Source of the DNA: Fibrobacter sp.
GTDB lineage: Bacteria; Fibrobacterota; Fibrobacteria; Fibrobacterales; Fibrobacteraceae
Reading direction: 5' to 3'
DNA: 13,041 nt
Assembly: GCA_012515825.1 (NCBI GenBank)
Contig: JAAYXQ010000270.1
Span: forward strand, 1 to 13,041
Shown: positions 5,882 through 13,041 of the stretch, piece after piece
Layout of the letters: every line of letters starts with the position of its first letter
Numbering within the stretch: the stretch's first letter is position 1
Notes under the pieces: model-generated
The model's input: the letters and a program-made list of their open reading frames with translations, nothing else
The model's database searches: none
What the model was told of the DNA's origin: nothing
Translations under genes and position numbers: made by a program

Positions 5882-7274
5882 TTTAACTCATCTCACTGAC
5901 TCAAGAGCACCTATTTTTGGGCGCGAAGTTACTAGTGTTTTTAAACGTTATTTTTCACTACCTCATTCTAAAGCAAGTAACGTAAAGTCTCTTGTATTCC
6001 CTGTTTTATTGACAGGTGTTATTCTAAAAAACTTACCTTATCTGCTTTCAATGCGATGGTATCTAAAAAAAAGACGCAAAAACCGATCCTCCAATGAAAT
6101 GCGAGTTCTCTACTTTTCCGATAATTTAGATGAGGTCAATGGGATTGCCAATAATTTAAGACATGTTGTTAGTTATATGAAAAGTAATGGCTATCAAGCT
6201 AATTTAGCTGGCTGTGCTTTTAATACTAGAACTAATGGAGTGATTGAAAATCACTATGTAGTGCTTACTCCACGCCTATACTCTATGGATCAACTCGGCT
6301 ATGCTAATAGTGAACTAGCTCTTCCTAATTTCAAACCCGTTTTTCGTTTATTTAAGCGGTATCCAGCCGATTTAATTGAGCTTGAAACTCCAAGCCCTGG
6401 CTCTTGGGCTGTAGCTATTGGCGCTAAAATAATGGGAATCAAAGTGATTAGTCATTATAGAACAGATGTACCTACCTATACTTGCACTTTAGTCAAAGCA
6501 AAGTGGATGCATGTACTAGTTCTATTTTTAATGCGCATTTTTTATAACATGACTCGCCCTGTGATATCTCCTTGTCAAGAATATAGTCGTATTCTAAAAA
6601 AAGATATTTGGGTGCCTTCAAAAGCGATTCAAATACTTCCTCGAGGGATCCCTCTGAACCAATTTAGTCCTTTGATGCGTGGCTTAGGAGTATGGGAAAA
6701 ATTTGGAGGAGGCCGTCCTGTACGCTTTCTTTTTGTAGGTAGAATTTCTAAAGAAAAGGACTTACCATTTTTAGAAAAACTTTGGCACTTATTGCACCAA
6801 GAAACAGATTCTGCAGAACTCATGTTTGTTGGAAACGGCTGGTATTTAGATACACTCAAATCCAGTTTTTCAGATTGTCCAGAAGTTCTTTTTGCTGGTG
6901 AACAAGGTGGGGAAACGTTAGCAAGTCTTTATGCAGATGCCGACTTCTTTATCTTCCCAAGCGGTACAGATACGTTTGGTAACGTGGTGGTAGAAGCTCT
7001 AGCTTCAGGCACGCCAGCGATTGTGACTGATAAAGGCGGGCCCCAAGATATTATTAAAGACCAGGGCTGTGGCTTTATTCTTCCTTTTGGTAAAGAAACT
7101 ATCTGGCTTGAAAAGTTAAAAGAATGTATTGATATTAAACTAAAACAACCAGAAAAATATGAGTCGATGAGACGCTGTGCTTTTGAACGCAGCCGTTTCT
7201 TCTCTTTAGAAAATACGGCTAAAAGCCAATGGGCATTTTTTAAGACTCTTTACGATAAGAGCTATAAAAAATAA
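5847..7274 (+). CDS. GT4-family (GT-B fold) glycosyltransferase with N-terminal membrane-proximal extension
   Basis: With the TTG start at 5847 the product has 475 aa. The GT-B fold begins at MRVLYFSDNLDEVNGIANNL (85-104), as in GT4 enzymes of the MgtA/SQD2 mannosyl- and sulfoquinovosyl-transferase group. The nucleotide-sugar domain shows FLFVGRISKEKD (294-305), ELMFVGNGWYL (324-334) and SGTDTFGNVVVEALASGTPA (372-391). The last is the acidic-x7-Glu motif, with Asp375 in place of the usual first Glu and Glu383 as the second. Before the fold comes an 84-residue extension with a hydrophobic stretch (FPVLLTGVILKNLPYLL, about 51-67) and then KKRRK, which suits attachment to the inner membrane. Donor and acceptor cannot be read from sequence; a glycolipid or polysaccharide step is likely. 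The start overlaps hisA by 35 bp and the TAA overlaps the mutY ATG. A later start at 6051 or 6099 is the main alternative. Confidence 0.85.
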   Translation: MTASNTTKNKNDLTHLTDSRAPIFGREVTSVFKRYFSLPHSKASNVKSLVFPVLLTGVILKNLPYLLSMRWYLKKRRKNRSSNEMRVLYFSDNLDEVNGIANNLRHVVSYMKSNGYQANLAGCAFNTRTNGVIENHYVVLTPRLYSMDQLGYANSELALPNFKPVFRLFKRYPADLIELETPSPGSWAVAIGAKIMGIKVISHYRTDVPTYTCTLVKAKWMHVLVLFLMRIFYNMTRPVISPCQEYSRILKKDIWVPSKAIQILPRGIPLNQFSPLMRGLGVWEKFGGGRPVRFLFVGRISKEKDLPFLEKLWHLLHQETDSAELMFVGNGWYLDTLKSSFSDCPEVLFAGEQGGETLASLYADADFFIFPSGTDTFGNVVVEALASGTPAIVTDKGGPQDIIKDQGCGFILPFGKETIWLEKLKECIDIKLKQPEKYESMRRCAFERSRFFSLENTAKSQWAFFKTLYDKSYKK

Positions 7275-8326
7275 TGTCTTCAAAAAACCAACTTATTTCT
7301 TGGTTTCTAAAAAACAGAAAGGCACTCCCTTGGCGCCCTGAAGATCCTTACGCTTTTCGAAATGATTATTTTGTTTGGATTAGCGAAATCATGTTACAGC
7401 AAACTCAAGTGGCCGCTGTTTGCGAGCACTTTTCTCGTTGGATCTTAAGATTTCCTAAAATTAGCGATTTAGCAAAAGCCTCTGAAAAGGACGTTTTATC
7501 CCATTGGCAAGGGCTTGGATATTATTCTAGAGCAAAAAATATTTTAAGGACTGCTCAAATTCTAGTTCGTGATTACAATGGTTTTTTACCTGCCTCAAGA
7601 AAAGAATTAGAAGCTCTTCCTGGGATTGGAAAATATACCGCTGGAGCCATTTTAAGCCTTGCTAGGCATGAAAAAGAAGCCATTCTTGACGGGAACTTAA
7701 TTCGTATTTTTTCGAGATTAGAAAAGATTCCTTTTTTACCAGATCAAAAATCATCTTCCGATTTTTATTGGAATATAGCTCGAGAATGGAGCTCTTCTAA
7801 AAAAGCGTTTCTTATTAACGAAGCGTTAATGGAACTCGGTCGTAATTGTTGTAAAGTAAAGAATCCCACTTGTAATGTTTGCCCATTAAAGGCAAATTGT
7901 AAAGCATTCATATCAAAACAAATCTCTTTGTTTCCGCCCAAAAAAAAGAAATCTTTTGAAGAATGGATAGGGCTTGTCTTAGTCATTGAAAGCGAAAACG
8001 GAAAAATCTTTTTTACCGATAACGATCAATCTCATTTTCTAAAAAAACAAAAGACACTCCCCCATTTTGAATTTCCATATTCAGAGTCTAAAAATTTCCC
8101 TGCAAAAGCAGAAGAATGGATTTCTTTTAACCTTGTGAAAGAATTTCATTTTTGTGGAAGGTTCAAGCATTCTATTACGCGATATAAAATCGATTGTAAC
8201 GTTTTGCATGTTTTAACGACTCAAAAGATTTCTTCTAAAAACCCAAATTGGATTTCTAAAAAAAATCTTTTGAAAGAGACCGCCAATTCTTTTAGCTTAA
8301 AAGCTCTAAAAGTGGCTTCACTCTAA
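7274..8326 (+). CDS. mutY: Adenine DNA glycosylase MutY with a diverged C-terminal domain
   Basis: The 350-aa enzyme excises adenine mispaired with 8-oxoguanine. The N-terminal catalytic part is complete: WISEIMLQQTQV with Glu38, helix-hairpin-helix LPGIGKYTAGA (115-125) with Tyr121, catalytic Asp139 in LDGNLIR, and four cluster cysteines C193-x6-C200-x2-C203-x5-C209 for a 4Fe-4S centre. The C-terminal MutT-like domain (about 225-350) is recognisable but diverged. The usual FSH loop after the conserved His reads I301-T302-R303 in FKHSITRYKID. The typical glycine-rich GLWEFP region is reduced to TLPHFEFP (261-268). Start and the preceding glycosyltransferase stop overlap as TAATG, so translation is probably coupled. 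The stop overlaps the end of the convergent barrel gene by 4 bp. Confidence 0.94.
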   Translation: MSSKNQLISWFLKNRKALPWRPEDPYAFRNDYFVWISEIMLQQTQVAAVCEHFSRWILRFPKISDLAKASEKDVLSHWQGLGYYSRAKNILRTAQILVRDYNGFLPASRKELEALPGIGKYTAGAILSLARHEKEAILDGNLIRIFSRLEKIPFLPDQKSSSDFYWNIAREWSSSKKAFLINEALMELGRNCCKVKNPTCNVCPLKANCKAFISKQISLFPPKKKKSFEEWIGLVLVIESENGKIFFTDNDQSHFLKKQKTLPHFEFPYSESKNFPAKAEEWISFNLVKEFHFCGRFKHSITRYKIDCNVLHVLTTQKISSKNPNWISKKNLLKETANSFSLKALKVASL

Positions 8327-10017
8327 AACATTTTTTTGATCGCACAAAAAAATCGAGTTCTATTTTCATTCCCATTAGGTACTTCTAACGTGGTATCTGA
8401 TAAAACATGTAACAATGTTCCCGAGAGCGTTAACCCATATTTTGGGAATAATTGTGAAAAGCTCGCATTCCAAAACCAATCGCCAGGAACTTCAAAAGGT
8501 TCTGGGTGGCGAAGGTTCCACTGTGCATCACTTCGATAATGTAAGGAATGAGAAACCAATAATGTTTTATTAATAGTCCAATCGGCATTGAATTCAAGCC
8601 AGTGTTCGGAAGGTTCTACCTCAAAGCGTTCTTCATCACCCCAAAGATGTTCCATCCCTACAAGAGCACTTGCCTTAAAAAGGTCATTATATTTATAAGA
8701 AAACTCTATTTCTCCTGCCCAGCCGCGAATCCAAGAGTTAATTCTTGAAACATCTCCATAACGGAACCAATCGTCTGATTTCTTTTCTGCAAAACCTGTG
8801 GTATCAAATGTCTCTGCGCCCTTTTCTATAAAACCAGAGGAACGTATCCCTAATTGTAAATCTTTCCACTCTTGGTTAAATTCAATCTTCACTTGGTATA
8901 ATTGTAATAATCCATCTGTCGATAAAGAAATGGTGTCTTGATCAAAATACTCATAGGATTCACCCATTGGATTTAAGCGCGTTGCAAGTATATTTTGAAC
9001 ACCAAAAAGAAAATGTGTTTGCGTTCCTTTTTTGAGTGAATATTGAATGCTATCTTGAATAAGCCAGTCTTTTTCATTCATCCCTGCATGGCCACTCACT
9101 GTAAAATCTTTAATCGGCTCATACTTTGCTTGTAGAAAGGCCCAAAAAGCCCTATCATTTTCTAAGCCAAAATAGGTGTCCCCTTCATCGTTTACAAATC
9201 GAAAAGCAAGGCCTGCACCTGTTTTAAATTTATTTGAATTACAACAATCCGTGTAAGGAAAATACAGCGAACCACTCCATTCTTTTCGTGTTCCTTCTTC
9301 CCCTTTTTCTTTATTAATATAAAGGACGTCTTCGTAAACTAACGAAAGATCTAACTTCTTATAATGAAACTGAGACTGAATTCTTGGTGAAAGGAGCGCA
9401 GAAATCCAACGACCACTTTCTCCAAAAAGCCATAAATATTCCTTACCTGCAAGAATGGATATTTCTGTTTGATCTTTAGTGTAACCTAAGCCCGCATAAC
9501 CTGTGCTAAAACCAGGCAAGTTAGCGCCAAACAATGAATATTCCATAGTTCCAGCAGTTTTACGATTAATTCTTAGGGTATTTGAAGAAAAATGATCTAC
9601 TTGAAAAAATCTACCTGTGGCCCAAAAGCCATGAAAAGAATTGCTTCGAAATCCAGCTTCAAGCATTGGCGTTCTATTTACAGGACGATCCTCACTAGAC
9701 GTGAGAATATCGTGATAAATCATATCACCCACTTCATTACCGACTTGCATCCAAATGGAGGGTTCTTGAATTTGCCAAGAAGGAAGTACAGAATAGCGAT
9801 CAACAAGTAATCTTTTGGTTAAAAAATCTGGAGACCAAAGTTCGCTTTGCGAATGAATCCCTGCCATCAGAGAAGGGCGATCGAAAAAATAGGTTGGAGA
9901 AGCCGTTAAATATGTTCCATCTGAACTAATAGCGGGTTCCATGCCCTCCGTTTCCACAGGAATTGCAGCATGAATCAGAGAAATGCTAAGTACTAAAGAA
10001 AGAAGAAAAATTCTCAT
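8323..10017 (-). CDS. Probable outer-membrane beta-barrel protein (564 aa)
   Basis: The start is taken at the ATG at 10017, which forms a TAATG overlap with the stop of the upstream 193-aa gene. An alternative 11 codons further upstream would place extra residues before a clear signal peptide (MRIFLLSLVLSISLIHA). The mature part is rich in Trp, Tyr, Phe and Gly, with many amphipathic strands (for example GFWATGRFFQVDHF and GEIEFSYKYNDLFKASALVG), and ends FFCAIKKMF. The terminal Phe fits a BAM-recognised outer-membrane barrel. I see no TonB box, plug domain or enzymatic motif, and no family I can name. It is last in the fmt-rsmB operon and directly follows another small envelope protein, so the two may act together. 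Its TAG lies inside the last codons of mutY on the opposite strand. Confidence 0.75.
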   Translation of the reverse strand: MRIFLLSLVLSISLIHAAIPVETEGMEPAISSDGTYLTASPTYFFDRPSLMAGIHSQSELWSPDFLTKRLLVDRYSVLPSWQIQEPSIWMQVGNEVGDMIYHDILTSSEDRPVNRTPMLEAGFRSNSFHGFWATGRFFQVDHFSSNTLRINRKTAGTMEYSLFGANLPGFSTGYAGLGYTKDQTEISILAGKEYLWLFGESGRWISALLSPRIQSQFHYKKLDLSLVYEDVLYINKEKGEEGTRKEWSGSLYFPYTDCCNSNKFKTGAGLAFRFVNDEGDTYFGLENDRAFWAFLQAKYEPIKDFTVSGHAGMNEKDWLIQDSIQYSLKKGTQTHFLFGVQNILATRLNPMGESYEYFDQDTISLSTDGLLQLYQVKIEFNQEWKDLQLGIRSSGFIEKGAETFDTTGFAEKKSDDWFRYGDVSRINSWIRGWAGEIEFSYKYNDLFKASALVGMEHLWGDEERFEVEPSEHWLEFNADWTINKTLLVSHSLHYRSDAQWNLRHPEPFEVPGDWFWNASFSQLFPKYGLTLSGTLLHVLSDTTLEVPNGNENRTRFFCAIKKMF

Positions 10018-10598
10018 TACCACATCCGCCTTTGCACAAATAAACCTATCCAAAGCATATTCGATTTTTCAGGTAAAGTCCAAATATGTTCCCAATAGAT
10101 ATTAAGACCTACTGCATATTTTTCGTATTTCAATATAGGTAACTTAGCTTTAATAAAAGAACCAAATTCAGACTCATTATCAGTCAACATCACGCCAGGC
10201 CCTTTGTCTTCTGGATCGCCTCCATCAGAACGAGCCCAAATACAACTAAAACCGACTCCTAATAAAATAGGACGCATCCAAGAAAATTGATGATCTAAAC
10301 CAACTCGCCCATGGAATTGATGAACACCAAGAAAACGCTTAAAATAATCTTGCGTTCTAAAATACGCATATCCAAATTGCACTAAACCATAAGTATTCTC
10401 CCAATAGCGATAGTAAAATTCTCCTTGGCCGTATAAAGAGGGTTGAACAGCGTCTTCTATTATTCCCCATGGATAAGCTTCTCCACCTTCTAAAGCGAGA
10501 TACCCTTCAGAAAACATATAATCTTTGGTTTCTACTTCAGCAGAAAATCCGTATGCAAATGCAAATAAAATCAATGCAAAGAAATACTGATTTTTCAT
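10017..10598 (-). CDS. Small exported envelope protein, probable beta-barrel (193 aa)
   Basis: The ATG at 10598 is preferred over an upstream start within rsmB. GAGG (10604-10607) stands 5 nt before it, it overlaps the rsmB stop as TAATG, and the product then begins with a signal peptide (MKNQYFFALILFAFAYGFSA). The mature 170-odd residues are aromatic-rich strands (EFYYRYWENTYGLVQFGYAY, RVGLDHQFSW, YAVGLNIYWEHIW) and end in VQRRMW. An aromatic last residue and alternating pattern suggest an 8-strand-type outer-membrane barrel, an inference from pattern alone. I recognise no named family. Its stop overlaps the start of the 564-aa barrel gene, so translation of the two is probably coupled. Confidence 0.75.
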   Translation of the reverse strand: MKNQYFFALILFAFAYGFSAEVETKDYMFSEGYLALEGGEAYPWGIIEDAVQPSLYGQGEFYYRYWENTYGLVQFGYAYFRTQDYFKRFLGVHQFHGRVGLDHQFSWMRPILLGVGFSCIWARSDGGDPEDKGPGVMLTDNESEFGSFIKAKLPILKYEKYAVGLNIYWEHIWTLPEKSNMLWIGLFVQRRMW

Positions 10599-11824
10599 TA
10601 TTGCCTCACTAGTGCTTGAGCAAAGAAATGGTCCATACCTTTGATTCCTCCAGTACAAATAGACTTTCCTTCCAATGCAAAATCAGGATTTGCAGCCAAA
10701 AAGCGTTTTAGGACGCCTGTAGTTTCGACTCGTTCTTGACTGCAAGTAGCATAGACTAAAAGGCCATTCTTTTTTAGTGCTTTAGAAGCCCCTTGTAATA
10801 TTTCAAATTGCATATTAGACAAGGCTTCCAACGATTCTAAAGTGGTTCGGTAAACCACTTCTGGACGGCGAGAAAGAACACCAAAATTAGAACAAGGAAC
10901 ATCTAATAGAATGCGATCAAATTCTTGATTATAGGTGGTGTTCGCTGCATCCATGACATTAAAGTGAACAGAATCCAATTTTTGTCTTTCCACAAGATCA
11001 CTCATTTTTGAAACGCGTTCTTCAGAAATATCAGAAGCCACAAGAGAGATGGATGGATTCATTTCTAGGATTAATGAGGTTTTTCCACCAGGGGCAGCAC
11101 AGGCATCCCAGACTTTCATTCCTGAAGATACTTTTAATAAAGAAACAACATCATAGGCTGCTGGGTTTTGAAAGGAAAATAAACCTTCATTAAACTCCCT
11201 AGACTCTAATAATTTTTTCATTGGAATATTAGAGTCTACTTCTAAATAGCGTTCCGCGTACTCATCTCCATGAAGATCAAAATCTTCACGTATTTTCTTA
11301 AGTGTAATTTTATTAGTGTTGACACGAATCCACTGCACGGGTTCTTGAATGGTTTCTTTAGCCATTTCTTCAGCTTGCATTGCACCATAGGAATCAAACC
11401 AACGTCGTACAATCCATTCTGGAACAGAGTATTCAATACTAATTCTCTTTATTTTCTGAGGAGGTAATTCAGGGAGCCCGTTTCTTTTGACTTGACGTAA
11501 TACACCATTAATTAAGGCTACAGAACCTTCACTCTGACGATTCCAACGAGCAAGAGCTGCACTTGTAAAAACAGCAGCATGATCAGGAATTCCGTCCATA
11601 AAAAAGAGCTGGTAAAGTCCCATTTCTAAAATAATCTGAACAGGCATCTCAGGCATTTTCGATACATTTTTTTTAATAATGTATTCTAAATGTAAATGAT
11701 GACGGCAGACTCCTAAAACTATTTTTAATGCAAACGGAGGAAGAGAGGAGCCTTGTAAAAAAGTGCCTTTTTTGAACCATTGAAATAAAGCCTTATAGGC
11801 AATTTGTCTTTCATCTAACTGCAA
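10598..11824 (-). CDS. rsmB: 16S rRNA (cytosine-C5) methyltransferase RsmB
   Basis: The 408-aa protein carries an N-terminal NusB-like RNA-binding domain (about 5-125, with ALINGVLRQVKRNG at 103-116) and a Rossmann methyltransferase domain. It binds SAM through DACAAPGGKT (240-249). The two cysteines of the RsmB/Nol1 group are present: C311 in LLDVPCSNFGVLSRRPE, which matches the catalytic-site motif, and C361 in YATCS. It ends GMDHFFAQALVRQ, like the family. The known reaction is m5C at position 967 (E. coli numbering) of 16S rRNA, in the cytoplasm. The start is a TTG at 11824, 10 nt inside fmt, with AAGGG about 8 nt upstream. No ATG is available before the conserved ERQIAYKAL region. The fmt-rsmB order is common in bacteria. 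The stop overlaps the next ATG. Confidence 0.94.
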   Translation of the reverse strand: MQLDERQIAYKALFQWFKKGTFLQGSSLPPFALKIVLGVCRHHLHLEYIIKKNVSKMPEMPVQIILEMGLYQLFFMDGIPDHAAVFTSAALARWNRQSEGSVALINGVLRQVKRNGLPELPPQKIKRISIEYSVPEWIVRRWFDSYGAMQAEEMAKETIQEPVQWIRVNTNKITLKKIREDFDLHGDEYAERYLEVDSNIPMKKLLESREFNEGLFSFQNPAAYDVVSLLKVSSGMKVWDACAAPGGKTSLILEMNPSISLVASDISEERVSKMSDLVERQKLDSVHFNVMDAANTTYNQEFDRILLDVPCSNFGVLSRRPEVVYRTTLESLEALSNMQFEILQGASKALKKNGLLVYATCSQERVETTGVLKRFLAANPDFALEGKSICTGGIKGMDHFFAQALVRQ

Positions 11825-12741
11825 AATACAAGCCCTTCTTTTTGATGAAGTCCTCTAACATAATCAGATACAGGCATTGCTTTTTTACCTTCTGCCTGTA
11901 TTTCTAAGATTTCTAAAGCACCTGCACTAGTGCCTACTATAAAGCGATCCTTTTCAATAAGAACAGATCCTTCCGCTAACCCAAAATTTTCTTGAAGGAC
12001 TTTTGTTTTTCGGAAATAGATTTTTTTCCCTTGTAGGCTGCTATAGCCTCCAGGCCAAGGGCTAAAAGCACGTATGCGATTATGTAATTCTAAAGCACTC
12101 TTTTTAAAATCTAAAAGCCCATCTTCTTTTTTAAGTTTTGGTGCGGCAGTCGCTAAGTCATGGTTTTGCATCATGAATTCAGAAGAATGAGCTTCTATTT
12201 TTTTCAATGCATCTTCTAAACCTTCACATGCAGGCAACACCATTTTATTCAAAATAGTTTCTGCAGTATCATCGTCTTCAATTTTTACTTCTCGTTGTTC
12301 TAAAATAGGACCATGATCCATTTTTTCATCTAATAAGAAAATAGTCACTCCCGTTTTAGGTTCACCATTAGCGATAGCCCATTGCACTGGAGCAGCCCCG
12401 CGGTATGCGGGCAAAAGACTACCATGGATATTTAAGGCTCCAAAGCGAGACGCGCCTAAAATATTTCTCGGTAAAATGGAAAACGCAACAACAATAAAGA
12501 TATCGGCATTGTATTTTAAAAGCGTCGATTCAAATTCTGGATCTTTTAAGTTTTCTGGTTGGATTACTGGTAACCCAAGTTTTTCAGCAAGGATTTTCAC
12601 GGGAGGAGGAGTTAAGGATTTTCCTCTACCCGCAGGACGATCTGGCTGTGTCACTACAGCGAGCACCTCGTGATTCGATTGAACTAAATAAGACAAAAAA
12701 TGCGACGCAAATTCGGGCGTCCCCATAAATATTACTTTCAT
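11815..12741 (-). CDS. fmt: Methionyl-tRNA formyltransferase Fmt
   Basis: The 308-aa enzyme transfers a formyl group from 10-formyl-THF to initiator Met-tRNA. The start MKVIFMGTPEFASHFL is the family N-terminus. The conserved loop VVTQPDRPAGRGKSLTPPPV (29-48) is present. The formyl-folate site is ALNIHGSLLPAYRGAAPVQW (102-121), with catalytic Asn104 and His106, and Asp142 lies in KMDHGPIL. The C-terminal OB-like tRNA-binding domain (about 205-305) includes RIRAFSPWPGGYS and AEGKKAMPVSDYVRG. Length is normal. It is the first recognised gene of a four-gene minus-strand unit. No Shine-Dalgarno is visible, and a TAATAT hexamer lies 9 nt before the ATG. The usual partner def (peptide deformylase) is not in the window. 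Confidence 0.96.
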   Translation of the reverse strand: MKVIFMGTPEFASHFLSYLVQSNHEVLAVVTQPDRPAGRGKSLTPPPVKILAEKLGLPVIQPENLKDPEFESTLLKYNADIFIVVAFSILPRNILGASRFGALNIHGSLLPAYRGAAPVQWAIANGEPKTGVTIFLLDEKMDHGPILEQREVKIEDDDTAETILNKMVLPACEGLEDALKKIEAHSSEFMMQNHDLATAAPKLKKEDGLLDFKKSALELHNRIRAFSPWPGGYSSLQGKKIYFRKTKVLQENFGLAEGSVLIEKDRFIVGTSAGALEILEIQAEGKKAMPVSDYVRGLHQKEGLVFCS

Positions 12742-13041
12742 ACATTCTTAATATTAGCAAGTTTTTTTTCAAAGAAAAATCATTTTAATCTTTCCAGGCG
12801 TGATTCTCATCTAAGAAATCTTTCTCTCTAAAACAGGGACGAATGGCTTTTTCATTAAAAATAGCTGTTATTGGCGGCAATGGTTTTTTCACTAAGTGAA
12901 TTCTATATAGCCAATGTTGACGTAAAGTGTTTTGTTTTCTCACTCCGTTGTGTGCCACAAACATGAACACTTAAAAGTTTACTTTTTATGTGAGAATGAT
13001 ACCCTTGTGGTACAAAGTCGTTCTAAAACATAATCACTTTA
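12742..13041. other. Terminal 300 bp without a confident gene
   Basis: On the minus strand TAATAT (12751-12756) is a candidate -10 for fmt, 9 nt before its ATG. A minus-strand frame from GTG 12970 to TAA 12785 (61 codons) is open. It has no ribosome site, no motif I know and a stop directly before its first start, so I do not call it a gene, although it would lie 43 bp upstream of fmt. Two short interrupted palindromes occur, TTGTG-TGC-CACAA near 12949-12961 and AAAAGT-TT-ACTTTT near 12973-12986. Neither has a U tract or other sign of function. Confidence 0.4.

Noticed and set aside
12843..12899. Short plus-strand frame containing KIAVIGGNGFF, like the start of an NAD-binding protein
   Set aside because: It stops after 18 codons. 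No continuation of a Rossmann domain was recognised downstream, and the SD-like AGGGA is only 3 nt from the ATG. Most likely coincidence.
12785..12970. 61-codon minus-strand open frame upstream of fmt, starting at GTG
   Set aside because: No ribosome site, a stop codon directly before the first start, no signal peptide or motif. An open frame of this length can occur by chance. Conservation in relatives would change this view.
12949..12986. Two short interrupted palindromes near the right end
   Set aside because: Stems of 5-6 bp with no U tract and no repeat elsewhere in the window. Not enough for a terminator, operator or attachment site.
1..13041. Search for CRISPR arrays, insertion sequences, phage genes, tRNAs, toxin-antitoxin or defence cassettes
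   Set aside because: No regularly spaced repeats, transposase motifs, terminal inverted repeats with target duplications, or cloverleaf-like segments were seen. RecD2 and MutY are normal repair genes here, not part of a defence island.

Overview
The window reads as chromosomal DNA of a Gram-negative bacterium. It encodes three proteins with a signal peptide and a probable outer-membrane barrel, one lipoprotein, and a set of housekeeping genes, in an AT-rich sequence. The best taxonomic pointer is a eukaryotic (yeast HIS6-type) HisA. From memory of the family description, its known bacterial occurrence is in Fibrobacter succinogenes. The Ser/Glu/Pro-rich linker of one envelope protein and the mS38/AURKAIP1-type ribosomal peptide also fit the Fibrobacterota/Bacteroidota side of the tree. 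I therefore suggest a Fibrobacter relative, tentatively; the base composition looks more AT-rich than I would expect for F. succinogenes itself.

Layout: (1) 1-86 (+) is the 3' end of a tiny very basic ribosomal-protein-like gene, closed by a strong hairpin terminator (117-151). (2) 167-2326 (+) is recD2, a 5'-3' DNA helicase, ending at a bidirectional terminator (about 2380-2412). (3) On the minus strand, a 422-aa envelope beta-barrel gene (3854-2586) is followed 17 bp later by a 46-aa lipoprotein gene (2568-2428). (4) A very AT-rich divergent intergenic region (3867-4072) is followed by a plus-strand operon: AttH/CrtC/Svf1-like exported protein (4073), eukaryotic-type hisA (5114), a GT4 glycosyltransferase (probable TTG start at 5847, inside hisA) and mutY (7274-8326). 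(5) A minus-strand operon converges on it and overlaps mutY by 4 bp. In transcription order it is fmt (12741), rsmB (TTG start 11824), a 193-aa envelope protein (10598) and a 564-aa outer-membrane barrel (10017-8323). (6) 12742-13041 holds no confident gene.

The genes are packed tightly. Three junctions are TAATG stop/start overlaps (7274, 10598, 10017), and two more are longer overlaps with a TTG start (hisA/GT4 and fmt/rsmB). The genes that look first in their transcripts (recD2, the 4073 gene, fmt) lack a Shine-Dalgarno sequence and carry a -10-like hexamer only 6-9 nt before the ATG, which suggests leaderless transcripts. Functionally the window mixes DNA repair (RecD2, MutY), translation (mS38-like peptide, Fmt, RsmB), histidine synthesis (HisA) and envelope proteins. 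I see no CRISPR array, insertion sequence, phage gene, tRNA/rRNA or recognisable defence system. The most interesting points are the eukaryote-like HisA in a non-histidine operon, a MutY whose 8-oxoG recognition loop looks degenerate, an unannotated acidic mini-lipoprotein, and the leaderless pattern.
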